Assembly: GCA_038206235.1 (NCBI GenBank)
Contig: JBBRBB010000003.1
Coordinates: 124,001 to 188,000 of the forward strand
DNA length: 64,000 nucleotides
Origin: JBBRBB01 sp038206235
GTDB lineage: Bacteria; Bacteroidota; Bacteroidia; Chitinophagales; Chitinophagaceae
Reading direction: 5' to 3'
Shown: in pieces, positions 46,093 to 53,529 of the stretch
Layout: each line of letters begins with the position of its first letter
Numbering within the stretch: the first letter of the stretch is position 1
Translations under genes and position numbers: made by a program
The notes under the pieces: generated by a model
What the model was told of the DNA's origin: nothing
The model's database searches: none
The model's input: only the letters and a program-made list of their open reading frames with translations

Positions 46093-47610
46093 GTTATCGT
46101 GAGTACTGCAGCCACTGCCAATGCAGGAAGCAATCAAATGATTTGCTATAACTCTGCGGCAACACTTAATGGTTCTATCGGCGGCAGTGCATCAAGTGCA
46201 ACATGGTCTACGAGAGGTGATGGTGTATTTAATAATGCAAACAGTTTAAACGCTATATATACACCAGGCCCTTTGGATAAAACAAATGGTTCTGTTGTTC
46301 TTACTTTAGTAACAGATGACCCTGTGGGTTCATGCGATGCCGAAACAAGCACAATGACCCTTACCATAAGACCTGAATTAATTGTTACCGCAATGCCAGG
46401 CACAATTCCATGCAATGGCGGTACAACAAGTGTAGCAGTGAGTGCAACAGGCGGCTCAGGTATTTACAACCCAAATGATATAGGAACATTTGCCAATGTA
46501 TATGCAGGTACGCATACTTACACTGTAACAGATAATGCGGGCTGTTCAGGCTCCACAACCATAACCATTACTGAGCCGGCTGCAATAGTTGTTACTGCGG
46601 CTGCAGGAACAATTGACTGTAAGCGAGGTAAAACTTTTGTGCAGGTAAGTGCAACAGGTGGTTCGGGAAATTATGTAAGTGGCACAGGAAAGTTCACTCA
46701 CATTAAGGCCGGCACCTATACTTATACAGTAACAGACGATAATGGTTGCTCAGGTTCAACTACCATTACAGTTGCTGATGGTACAGCAGACAGACCACCA
46801 AGACCGGGAGGAATATCAGGGCAAAGCACCAATCTTTGTGCGGGCGGAATTTATACTTATACCATCGCCCCCGTGCCTAATGCTACTTCCTATATCTGGA
46901 CTTATCCGCCAGGCTTTACAGAGATAAGCAATACAGGAACCGGCATTACACTAAGTATTCCGCAAGGGCTTATTTACGATTCTATATCCGTTCAGGGAAA
47001 AAATGATTGCGGAACGAGTCATTCTAAAAAGCTTAAATTACATGGCAGTCCTAATTCTGCGGTTATTTCAGGCGCAACTGTTGTACAGGCGCAACAAAGC
47101 GGGGTGGTATATACTGTAACAAATGTACAAGCAGGAGAAACCTGTATCTGGACAACAGAATACAACTCCATTGAGATTCTTTCAGGGCAGGGAACACCAA
47201 GCATAACGGTTAAATTTGGAAACAGGTCCGGCTTTATTCGTGTGCAAACTACTAATGCCTGCGGTAGTTCAGGCAAAACAGATTACCCCGTAACTGTTGT
47301 ATTTAATTTTGCTAAGAGTGGGGGTTCTGTTGATGGTCAGATGGCTTCACAACAGAAAGATGTATTCACTGTGTTTCCTAATCCGGCGCAGCATGAAGCT
47401 AAAGTAATATTTACAGCAATAAAGGAAGATAAGTATGTGTTAGAGCTTTCTGATATGGCAGGCAAAGTATTGCTGCGAAAGGAAGGCAATGCAGCAACAG
47501 GCATAAACCAGGTTGATTTAGATGTACATAATTATGCCAATGGCCTATACTTTATAAATGTTATTTGTAATGATGAAAGAAAAACGATTAAACTAATCAA
47601 GGGGAAATAA
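45646..47610 (+). CDS. C-terminal part of the giant adhesin, with SprB repeats and T9SS sorting domain
   Basis: This frame is the continuation of the upstream giant ORF after the TAG at 45589; it is in the same phase and its GTG start is not convincing, so it is probably not an independent gene. It contains the last two 74-residue Ig-like repeats, a degenerate domain with NAGSNQMICYNSAATLNGS, then two SprB-type repeats (VSATGGSGIYN ... GTHTYTVTDNAGCSGST and VSATGGSGNYV ... GTYTYTVTDDNGCSGST). A PKD-like domain follows, then a T9SS type A sorting domain (FTVFPNPAQHEAKVIFTA ... GLYFINVICNDERKTIKL). SprB repeats are found in the gliding adhesin SprB of F. johnsoniae, which fits with gldFG in this window. 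Confidence 0.8.
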   Translation: MVTANATPSAPTISAGSATTFCQGGSVVLTSSASSNNLWSTNATTQNITVSTSGSYTVHYTDANGCTSSNSAATVVTVNATPSAPTISASSATTFCQGGSVVLTSSASSNNLWSTSATTQSITVSTLGNYTVQYTDANGCTSPNSAATVVIVSTAATANAGSNQMICYNSAATLNGSIGGSASSATWSTRGDGVFNNANSLNAIYTPGPLDKTNGSVVLTLVTDDPVGSCDAETSTMTLTIRPELIVTAMPGTIPCNGGTTSVAVSATGGSGIYNPNDIGTFANVYAGTHTYTVTDNAGCSGSTTITITEPAAIVVTAAAGTIDCKRGKTFVQVSATGGSGNYVSGTGKFTHIKAGTYTYTVTDDNGCSGSTTITVADGTADRPPRPGGISGQSTNLCAGGIYTYTIAPVPNATSYIWTYPPGFTEISNTGTGITLSIPQGLIYDSISVQGKNDCGTSHSKKLKLHGSPNSAVISGATVVQAQQSGVVYTVTNVQAGETCIWTTEYNSIEILSGQGTPSITVKFGNRSGFIRVQTTNACGSSGKTDYPVTVVFNFAKSGGSVDGQMASQQKDVFTVFPNPAQHEAKVIFTAIKEDKYVLELSDMAGKVLLRKEGNAATGINQVDLDVHNYANGLYFINVICNDERKTIKLIKGK

Positions 47611-47791
47611 TTTAATAGTTCCGTTTATAACTTTAATGATGTCTCTGTTGTGTTGCAATATATGTACGTTCTGTTCGATGATGTTCCGTATTCTCCTAAA
47701 ATAGGTTTACAATATGTTTCAATGTTGCAAACTAAGGTTTATCCTGCCCGGCTAAAGCCCTTATTGCTAAAGTTTTATTTTAAAAATAAAG

Positions 47792-47819
47792 GCGCTCTAA
47801 AAAAATTGAGCGTTTTTTT
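47792..47819 (+). terminator. Rho-independent terminator of the giant adhesin gene
   Basis: CGCTC (47793-47797) pairs with GAGCG (47808-47812), with an A-rich loop and a seven-T run (TTTTTTT). It is 180 bp after the adhesin stop. Confidence 0.75.
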
Positions 47820-47938
47820 GTGTAATAAATACACTTTCTAATATTTATTTTTAAAAATATTTTAAGTAAATTTTTTTTAGTTATGTTTTTAATTCATTAT
47901 GTTTGCACTGGTTTTTCATAGGATATTGGATTTTAAAA

Positions 47939-47976
47939 CGGGGCAGGATCTTCATCCAAGCCCCCTTTTTATTTTT
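47939..47976. terminator. Terminator hairpin at the end of uvrC, possibly bidirectional
   Basis: GGGGC AGGAT pairs with ATCC AAGCCCC around CTTC; the plus side is followed by TTTTTATTTTT. The uvrC stop lies in that T-run. On the minus strand it would serve uvrC with only a weak T-run; on the plus strand it would terminate an unknown short transcript in the 47820-47970 gap. Confidence 0.6.
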
Positions 47977-49780
47977 CAAAGTGCTCTTTTATTATTCTGG
48001 CTTTAGCTTTTCCTGCCACTTTTTCTAATTCATTTACAGATGTTGCTTTTATATTTTTAACTGATTTAAATCGCTGCAATAAAAGCGTGGCTGTTTTTTC
48101 TCCAATACCTTCAATACTTTCAAGGCTATTAATAAATGTTCCTTTAGATCGCTTTTGCCGATGAAATGAAATTCCAAAACGATGCACTTCATCACGTATT
48201 CTTCTTATCAGGTTAAGACTTTCACTTTGCATAGGAAGGCGTATGCTTTCTTTATCATCAGGAAAAAAAATCTCCTCTTCGTTTTTTGCTAATCCTATCA
48301 CAGTCATTTGTCCGGTAAGGCCAAGGTCTTCAATGCTTTTCATTGCAGCGCTTAATTGCCCCTTTCCACCGTCAATGATTATTAATTGCGGCAATGGTTG
48401 CTCTTCCTGTTTTAATCTTTTATATCTTCTGTACACAACTTCCTGCATGGTTGCAAAATCATTTATTCCGCTTACTGATTTTACATTAAAGTGTCTGTAA
48501 TCTTTTTTGCTGGGCTTGCTATCTTTAAAACAAACCATTGCCGATACGGGAAAGCTTCCCTGAAAATTAGAATTATCAAAGCATTCAATCTGCAATGGCA
48601 ATTGAGCCAAGTGCAAATCTTCTTTCAACTGGTTAAGTATTCGTTTGTCATCTGCATCATTTACATCTTTCAAATTCAGCATTTTTTTCTTTTTCATTTC
48701 TTCTATGCAATAACTTACATTTTTTTGTGATAGATCAAGAAGCTTTTTTTTCTCACCGCCTTTTGGAACCGTAAGAAAAATTTCTTTATCAGGATAATCA
48801 ATTTGCATGGGAACAATGATTTCTGCTGCATTGCTATTAAAAGTTTTTCGCAGATTGCCAATGGCGAAAACAAGAATTTCTTCTTCGGGTTCTTCAAGCT
48901 TTGTTTGCAGCTCAACTGTATGCGTTTGCACAATAGTTCCATTTTGCACCATCAGGTAATTTACAAAAGCCATGTCGCTTTCTTTTAGTATGGTAAACAC
49001 ATCAACATTAGTGATGTGCTTACTTACAATCACAGAGCTTGCCTGGTATTTTTCCAGATGTTCAATTTTTTTTCTTATTTGCCCGGCCTTTTCAAACTCA
49101 AGGTTCATTGCATAATCACTCATTATTTTTTTGTAATGCCTTAAAACAGGTACAAGATTTCCTTTAAGCATTTGTCTTATTTGCTGAAGACCCTCATTAT
49201 ATTCTTCTTCAGTTTGCAAACCTTCGCAGGGACCCTTGCAATTTCCAAGATGATATTCAAGGCAAACTCTGAATTTTTTTCTTTGAATATTCTGCGGCGA
49301 TAGTAATAGCTTACAGGTGCGTAATGGGATGTATTGCCTTATAAAGCTGATAAGCTCTCTTACTTTTCCTGCAGAGGTAAATGGTCCTAAATATTCTGAG
49401 CCATCGTTTATTTTTTTTCGTGTAAGAAATATCCTGGGGAAACGCTCCTTTTTTATAATGATATAAGGATAGCTTTTATCGTCTCTCAGGTTGATATTGA
49501 ATTTGGGTTGAAATTCTTTTATTAAGGAATTTTCAAGAAGAAAAGCATCCTGCTCTGTATTAACAATAGTAAAATCTATGTGCGCTATTCGCTGAACAAG
49601 CTCATACGTTTTGTAGCCGGTGAATGTTTTGGTGAAATAAGAGCTTACTCTTTTTTTTAAATTTTTTGCCTTGCCTACATAAATCAACTCTCCCGCAGAA
49701 TTGAAATATTTATAAATGCCAGGCTGGTGAGGAATATTTTTTGAAATGTTCTGAAATTCAGTCGCTGTCATAACACGCAC
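47969..49780 (-). CDS. uvrC: Excinuclease ABC subunit C
   Basis: The 603-residue nuclease makes both incisions during nucleotide excision repair with UvrA and UvrB. The N-terminal GIY-YIG domain has GIYKYFNSAGELIYVGKAKNLKKR abbreviated here as GIYKYF and YVGKAK (about residues 20-40); a Cys-rich RKKFRVCLEYHLGNCKGPCEG follows near 168-188; a UVR motif YAMNLEFEKAGQIRKKIEHL lies near 215; the RNase H-like endonuclease domain begins IECFDNSNFQG near 385; helix-hairpin-helix motifs LESIEGIGEKTATLLLQRF and NELEKVAGKAKARII end the protein. ATG 49780 or 49771 (MTATEF) could start it. The lipoprotein gene lies 3 bp upstream, so they share a transcript. Confidence 0.95.
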   Translation of the reverse strand: MRVMTATEFQNISKNIPHQPGIYKYFNSAGELIYVGKAKNLKKRVSSYFTKTFTGYKTYELVQRIAHIDFTIVNTEQDAFLLENSLIKEFQPKFNINLRDDKSYPYIIIKKERFPRIFLTRKKINDGSEYLGPFTSAGKVRELISFIRQYIPLRTCKLLLSPQNIQRKKFRVCLEYHLGNCKGPCEGLQTEEEYNEGLQQIRQMLKGNLVPVLRHYKKIMSDYAMNLEFEKAGQIRKKIEHLEKYQASSVIVSKHITNVDVFTILKESDMAFVNYLMVQNGTIVQTHTVELQTKLEEPEEEILVFAIGNLRKTFNSNAAEIIVPMQIDYPDKEIFLTVPKGGEKKKLLDLSQKNVSYCIEEMKKKKMLNLKDVNDADDKRILNQLKEDLHLAQLPLQIECFDNSNFQGSFPVSAMVCFKDSKPSKKDYRHFNVKSVSGINDFATMQEVVYRRYKRLKQEEQPLPQLIIIDGGKGQLSAAMKSIEDLGLTGQMTVIGLAKNEEEIFFPDDKESIRLPMQSESLNLIRRIRDEVHRFGISFHRQKRSKGTFINSLESIEGIGEKTATLLLQRFKSVKNIKATSVNELEKVAGKAKARIIKEHFEK

Positions 49781-49783
49781 AAA

Positions 49784-50359
49784 TTAATTTTTATTCCATA
49801 CCACTTTTATTTGCTGAATCCGGTCTGGTTGATTATTGTATTGAATTATTTTATTGATAGAAAAACTGCTGTCGTTTTTCCAGCTCAGTTTTTCTATGAT
49901 GCTGCTGTCACCAAAAGTATAAGCTTTATTAATGAATATTCTTTTCACCTGATTGGTTTCCGGGTCAACGAGTATATCTGTACTTTCAACAGGGAGACTT
50001 TTGTTTATGCTGGTATAATTAAAAGTGTAGCTATGGGTGCTTTCATCAAAGAAAATATTTTGTTTATAAAATTTTTTGTTGGCGCTTGCTGTAATATCCG
50101 GTTCTGAAAATTGTTTTACCAATTGGTTAAATTCCTTTTCATCAATAATAACAGAATCTGTTTTCCCATCTTCAACAGTAATTTTATATTTCCTGCTGCC
50201 AACGCTGTCTGCATATTTAAGTTGCTGAAGATAATATTCCTGTATGGGAAAGAATTTTACAGTATCCTTTGTATTTGCACTTTTCAATTTATTTTGTTTG
50301 CTCTTGCATCCGCCCGAAAAAATTATTGCAATGATGTACAACAAAATGCATTTTTTCAT
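49784..50359 (-). CDS. Hypothetical lipoprotein
   Basis: The 191-residue protein has a lipoprotein signal (MKKCILLYIIAIIFSGGC, Cys18) and a beta-rich mature part (KYKITVEDGKTDSVIIDEKEF, SYTFNYTSINKSLPVESTDI, QIKVVWNKN). I do not recognise a named family, though the pattern is common in Chitinophagaceae. It is 3 bp upstream of uvrC on the same strand. An exact -7 box TATCTTTG (50364-50371 on the minus strand) ends only about 4 bases before the ATG, suggesting a leaderless transcript that would also carry uvrC. Confidence 0.75.
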   Translation of the reverse strand: MKKCILLYIIAIIFSGGCKSKQNKLKSANTKDTVKFFPIQEYYLQQLKYADSVGSRKYKITVEDGKTDSVIIDEKEFNQLVKQFSEPDITASANKKFYKQNIFFDESTHSYTFNYTSINKSLPVESTDILVDPETNQVKRIFINKAYTFGDSSIIEKLSWKNDSSFSINKIIQYNNQPDRIQQIKVVWNKN

Positions 50360-50363
50360 TTTG

Positions 50364-50371
50364 CAAAGATA
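50364..50371 (-). promoter_or_regulatory. Candidate -7 box for the lipoprotein-uvrC operon
   Basis: TATCTTTG on the minus strand matches TAnnTTTG exactly and lies 4 bases from the ATG. A TTG is present upstream at a short 15-base spacing. Confidence 0.35.
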
Positions 50372-50416
50372 TTCCTAAGCAATGTGCAAGGAATAATGAT
50401 ATAGAATTCTTCGACT

Positions 50417-50437
50417 AAAAAAGCCGCTATATGCGGC
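50417..50437 (-). terminator. Rho-independent terminator reading leftward
   Basis: On the minus strand GCCGC-ATATA-GCGGC is followed by TTTTTT. It lies 32 bp after the stop of the outer-membrane-protein remnant, consistent with being that gene's old terminator. Confidence 0.75.
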
Positions 50438-50468
50438 CTTTAAAGAATAAACTTTATGAGGAATAAAT

Positions 50469-50678
50469 TTATTTTAAAGATTTCGCCACGCCTGCTTTCA
50501 GTCCATAGTTAAGCAGGTATTCTTTAATGGGATATTTATTGGTAAGCGAAGGCAGAAGCTGGTAACGGAATTGCGGACCAATTTGCCACCTGTAACCTCC
50601 TCTTGTATATCCAAAATAAGTTTCAAGATTTGAATTCAAATTCCAGTTACGAATAAGTAACGAACCATCAGCATAATT
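50469..50678 (-). pseudogene. 3' remnant of an outer-membrane beta-barrel protein gene
   Basis: The minus-strand frame from 50678 to TAA at 50469 reads NYADGSLLIRNWNLNSNLET, then YFGYTRGGYRWQIGPQFRYQ, then LLPSLTNKYPIKEYLLNYGL and KAGVAKSLK. The alternating aromatic strands and the end resemble C-termini of Chitinophagaceae outer-membrane barrels of about 400-500 residues. There is no start codon, and a TAA precedes it at 50679-50681. Upstream sequence is AT-rich and non-coding, so only about 70 codons survive. A terminator in the right orientation lies just downstream. Confidence 0.75.
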
Positions 50679-50842
50679 TTAAAACTAAAATAAATTTTAA
50701 AAAATAAAATCGTAAAGGGGGTAACAGCCTTCAGGGTTTTTTGTTCTACTATTAAATATCAAATTCATGGCAAGAAATATAGAAGTTGCTAACCTTAAAC
50801 TTATTTAATTTCTTTCATTGGGGTTATATGCTGACAAACACT

Positions 50843-50874
50843 ACGGCGGTTTTCTAACCGCTGTTTTTATTTTA
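50843..50874 (+). terminator. Rho-independent terminator without an assigned gene
   Basis: The arms ACGGCGGTT and AACCGCTGT (with one G-T pair) around TTCT are followed by TTTTATTTT. No plus-strand ORF lies upstream within 350 bp, so it may end a small RNA or be left over from a deleted gene. Confidence 0.65.
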
Positions 50875-50914
50875 TATGTAAGCAATTATTCGTTAGCTTT
50901 ATAAAATTATTGCA

Positions 50915-51461
50915 ATGAAAATCTTGCTTAACTTTTCTTCTTTATATAGGTAATGGGCTGCACGCACAGCATCTGCATGACCAAAGTAAATGGAAAACTC
51001 ATATTGAAAATGAACTATTCAGCCGTATATCTTACGCGCCGGATTGGGAATTGAACGATGAAACCCCACCTGCTGGGGCAAGCTATTCACCCAAAGAAAG
51101 CAATACAGATAAATATCGTGAAAACGTTACCCTGGTTATATCATACAGCAGTGAAAGAGCTATACCGGGAGATGTAAAAGATTTTGCAGAGATAAGTTTT
51201 AGTCAGCTAAGAAAACTAATGAAAGATTGTCGTGTTATGTTGAATAAGTATGTTGTTGTTAATGGAATAAACATGTATCTCGTAATATTGAACGGAATAT
51301 TTGGCAAGCAATATCGCTATTTCAAACAATTATTTTGCTTGTATAATGGCGCTGGCTATATGCTTACATACACAGGTGAAGCCGAAAAAAAAGATGCTTA
51401 TGGAATTATAGCTGGCGATATTCTTACTTCATTTAAGCCCAACACAATTTCACAAAAATAA
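50915..51461 (+). pseudogene. Exported PsbP/DcrB-like protein with a frameshift in the signal peptide
   Basis: The main frame (open from 50919, TTG candidate at 51051) encodes GNGLHAQHLHDQSKWKTHIE and later YRENVTLVISYSSERAIPGD, MYLVILNGIFGKQYRYFKQL and GAGYMLTYTGEAEKKDAYGI, a fold like the PsbP-like or DcrB lipoprotein family. An ATG at 50915 gives MKILLNF in another frame; a one-base change near 50930-50935 would join it to TFLLYIGNGLHAQ, a typical signal peptide. Either the gene is frameshifted or it starts internally without export. I favour the frameshift. Confidence 0.6.
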
Positions 51462-51470
51462 CTGAAATAA

Positions 51471-52352
51471 TTAATGCTGCATTTCATTGGCAGCGGCTTC
51501 ATAGATTTTCTTTTCTTTCCATTTATACCATTGCTGCGGAATTGCTTTTTTCATCAGCGTATCAATATTTCTCATACCGGCAATATTCCAAAGACCTTTC
51601 AGCTTATACACTCCATTGTTTAATGCACGCAAGCTCATGGCAAAACCGCTTTCCAAATATTCCATGTGGTGCCAGTAACCGCCGGGCATAAAAAGTGTAT
51701 CGCCGTGTTCCAGAATAACATCATACCCCCTTGCAAATTCGACTGCAGGAAATTTGGTTTTATCTAATTTGCTTTTTGCAGGTTCGTAATAATGGGTGAA
51801 GTCTGCCAGGCTTAGCACTTCAAAAGGTTTACGATAAAGTTTGTGTTGTTCTTCATTAGGAAAAAGCAAAACGCGTTTTCGTCCCATGAATTGTGTGTGT
51901 AAAATATGGCTGAGGTCAATATCAAAATGAATGTGTGTAACCGAGCCTTGCCCCCCTGCAAATAACATAGGCACACGTTTTATAAATCCTTTCATCAATT
52001 TTTCAGGCCATGTAAAATCTTTAGTAAGCTGCGGTGCATGGCTGAATATATTAAAGAGAAAAATACGCCAGGCTGCAGGGCCGCTGCTTATCATATCAAT
52101 ATATTCACCAAACGTTGTGTATTCATCGGCCTTATTTACCGGAGTATAAGAATCGCTTTTTACATTGTTATAAATGCCTACTTTTTTATCGCCCACAACT
52201 TTTTTGAAGTATTCCCAGTTCCATTTGCTATAAGCCGGCCACTCTTTAGCAAGGTTGCGTATAACAACAGGAACTTTCGGAAGAAAATATTTCTCCCGAA
52301 ATTCTTCAGCAGATATATCATCCCGTATATCAATTGGTTTTAGCAGCATCAA
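51471..52352 (-). CDS. Cupin-like JmjC-domain protein
   Basis: The 293-residue protein resembles cupin_8/JmjC Fe(II)-2-oxoglutarate oxygenases. It opens with a phrase typical of the family (REKYFLPKVPVVIRNLAKEW), then PMLFAGGQGSVTHIHFDIDL carries the H-x-D metal pair (about residues 140-145), KRVLLFPNEEQHKLYR follows, and HGDTLFMPGGYWHHMEYL contains the third His. In bacteria such enzymes hydroxylate proteins or small molecules; the target is unknown. A TACCTTTG -7-like box (52375-52382) lies upstream. It converges on the broken PsbP-like gene with 9 bp between them. Confidence 0.85.
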   Translation of the reverse strand: MMLLKPIDIRDDISAEEFREKYFLPKVPVVIRNLAKEWPAYSKWNWEYFKKVVGDKKVGIYNNVKSDSYTPVNKADEYTTFGEYIDMISSGPAAWRIFLFNIFSHAPQLTKDFTWPEKLMKGFIKRVPMLFAGGQGSVTHIHFDIDLSHILHTQFMGRKRVLLFPNEEQHKLYRKPFEVLSLADFTHYYEPAKSKLDKTKFPAVEFARGYDVILEHGDTLFMPGGYWHHMEYLESGFAMSLRALNNGVYKLKGLWNIAGMRNIDTLMKKAIPQQWYKWKEKKIYEAAANEMQH

Positions 52353-52374
52353 TCAAAAAAAAAATTTAAGGAGG

Positions 52375-52382
52375 CAAAGGTA
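52375..52382 (-). promoter_or_regulatory. Candidate -7 box of the JmjC gene
   Basis: TACCTTTG on the minus strand fits TAnnTTTG exactly; the predicted leader is about 16 bases. The -33 region has no clear TTG. Confidence 0.35.
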
Positions 52383-52607
52383 AAAGCAAAAAATTTTGAG
52401 GAAAGGAAATTTATTCGTAATGAATATCCTAACAGTGTGTTTGCTCTATAAAGACAAAGCTTGTCTGATTAGAGTATTATTTTATCCGTTATAAAGTTGT
52501 GGATAAATTGTTAGGATTTATTTTTATTCCATCAATATAAAATATGCTGATAAACCTCCATATTTAGAAATCCAATATCCGACAAACCACGTCGCTTCGA
52601 AAAACAC
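52383..52607. other. Intergenic region between the JmjC and rnhB genes
   Basis: No ORF or RNA gene is visible in this AT-rich gap. It ends in the terminator at 52608. Confidence 0.4.
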
Positions 52608-52633
52608 TAAAAAGCTCTCCTGGGGCTTTTTTA
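52608..52633. terminator. Bidirectional terminator beside rnhB
   Basis: AAAAAGCTC pairs with GGGCTTTTT around TCCTG, giving A- and T-runs on both sides. It lies 28 bp after the rnhB stop on the minus strand. Confidence 0.7.
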
Positions 52634-52660
52634 GTTTATGGGTTTTAGAGATATAATATT

Positions 52661-53260
52661 TTACAGTTGCGGCTCTGCTTCGCAATGAAATATATCAAAA
52701 CTTTTTCGGTGATATTTACATAATCCATGTTCTTCAATTGCTTTGCGGTGCTCGTGAGTTCCATAGCCTTTATTGTTTTTCCAGTTGTAGTGCGGATGCT
52801 CTTCATGCAATGCCCTCATAAAATCGTCGCGGTAAGTTTTCGCCAGAATGCTTGCCGCCGCAATGCTTGCATAAATACCATCGCCTTTTATAATGCAATA
52901 GTGTTTGCAAATTTTATAAGAATGAAACCTGTTTCCATCTATCAATAATAATTCAGGAAGTACCGGTAATTTTTCCAACGCCAAATGCATGGCTTTGAAA
53001 GAAGCATTCAGGATATTTATCCTGTCAATTTCCTCATGATCAACCATTGCAACTGAATAGCAAATAGCTTTCTTCTCGATATAGGGTCTCAATTCTTCTC
53101 TTTGTTCAGGAAGCAGCTGCTTGCTGTCGTTCAATTCAGGGTGACGAAAATTTTTTGGTAATATAACGGCAGCCGCAAATACAGGACCTGCAAAGCATCC
53201 TCTGCCTGCCTCATCGCAACCGGCCTCTATATATTTTCTGCTGAAATATGACTTTAGCAT
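52661..53260 (-). CDS. rnhB: Ribonuclease HII
   Basis: The 199-residue enzyme removes ribonucleotides from RNA-DNA hybrids. The catalytic motif CDEAGRG holds Asp16 and Glu17; further conserved segments are LNDSKQLLPEQREEL, ILNASFKAMHLAL, LLIDGN (third Asp) and GDGIYASIAAASILAKTYRDDFM (fourth Asp follows). The C-terminal HEEHPHYNWKNNKGYGTHEHRKAIEEHG is the family's ending. It is a single gene. A palindromic REP lies upstream at 53361-53417. Confidence 0.95.
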   Translation of the reverse strand: MLKSYFSRKYIEAGCDEAGRGCFAGPVFAAAVILPKNFRHPELNDSKQLLPEQREELRPYIEKKAICYSVAMVDHEEIDRINILNASFKAMHLALEKLPVLPELLLIDGNRFHSYKICKHYCIIKGDGIYASIAAASILAKTYRDDFMRALHEEHPHYNWKNNKGYGTHEHRKAIEEHGLCKYHRKSFDIFHCEAEPQL

Positions 53261-53360
53261 GTTACCGAAATGAACCCGAAATTAAAATTTTGAAAAAATA
53301 AAATTAAGATTTGCGAAATAATAAGTGTTCACATTTTTTCCACTATTAAACCTCCGCTTT

Positions 53361-53417
53361 AAACCTAACCGGTTTTTCGCACTGCAAAAATCCATAATTA
53401 TTCAACCTGTTAGGTTT
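53361..53417. repeat. REP-type palindrome related to 22668-22700
   Basis: AAACCTAACCGGTTT and AACCTGTTAGGTTT flank a 28-base loop. Compared with the copy at 22668 the CTCAC/GTGAG pair is replaced by CTAAC/GTTAG, a compensated change. It lies between divergent rnhB and paaZ. Confidence 0.75.
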
Positions 53418-53529
53418 ATACGTCAGCGATGCAACAAAATATTACAAGCTAAATTTGCAGATTGTTAATTTGTAAATCAATGAGCAAATAAAATATCTTG
53501 AAAAAAAATATTCAAAAAATTACAACCGT

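Noticed and set aside
38571..46415. Many minus-strand open frames of 60-170 codons under the giant adhesin gene
   Set aside because: They are hydrophobic shadows of the repetitive, stop-poor Ser/Thr/Ala-rich coding strand and recur with the 222-bp period; none has independent features.
47921..52581. Shared 13-mer GGATATTGGATTT in two intergenic gaps, considered as a regulatory element
   Set aside because: A match of this length is expected by chance in AT-rich DNA of this size, and orientation and context differ.
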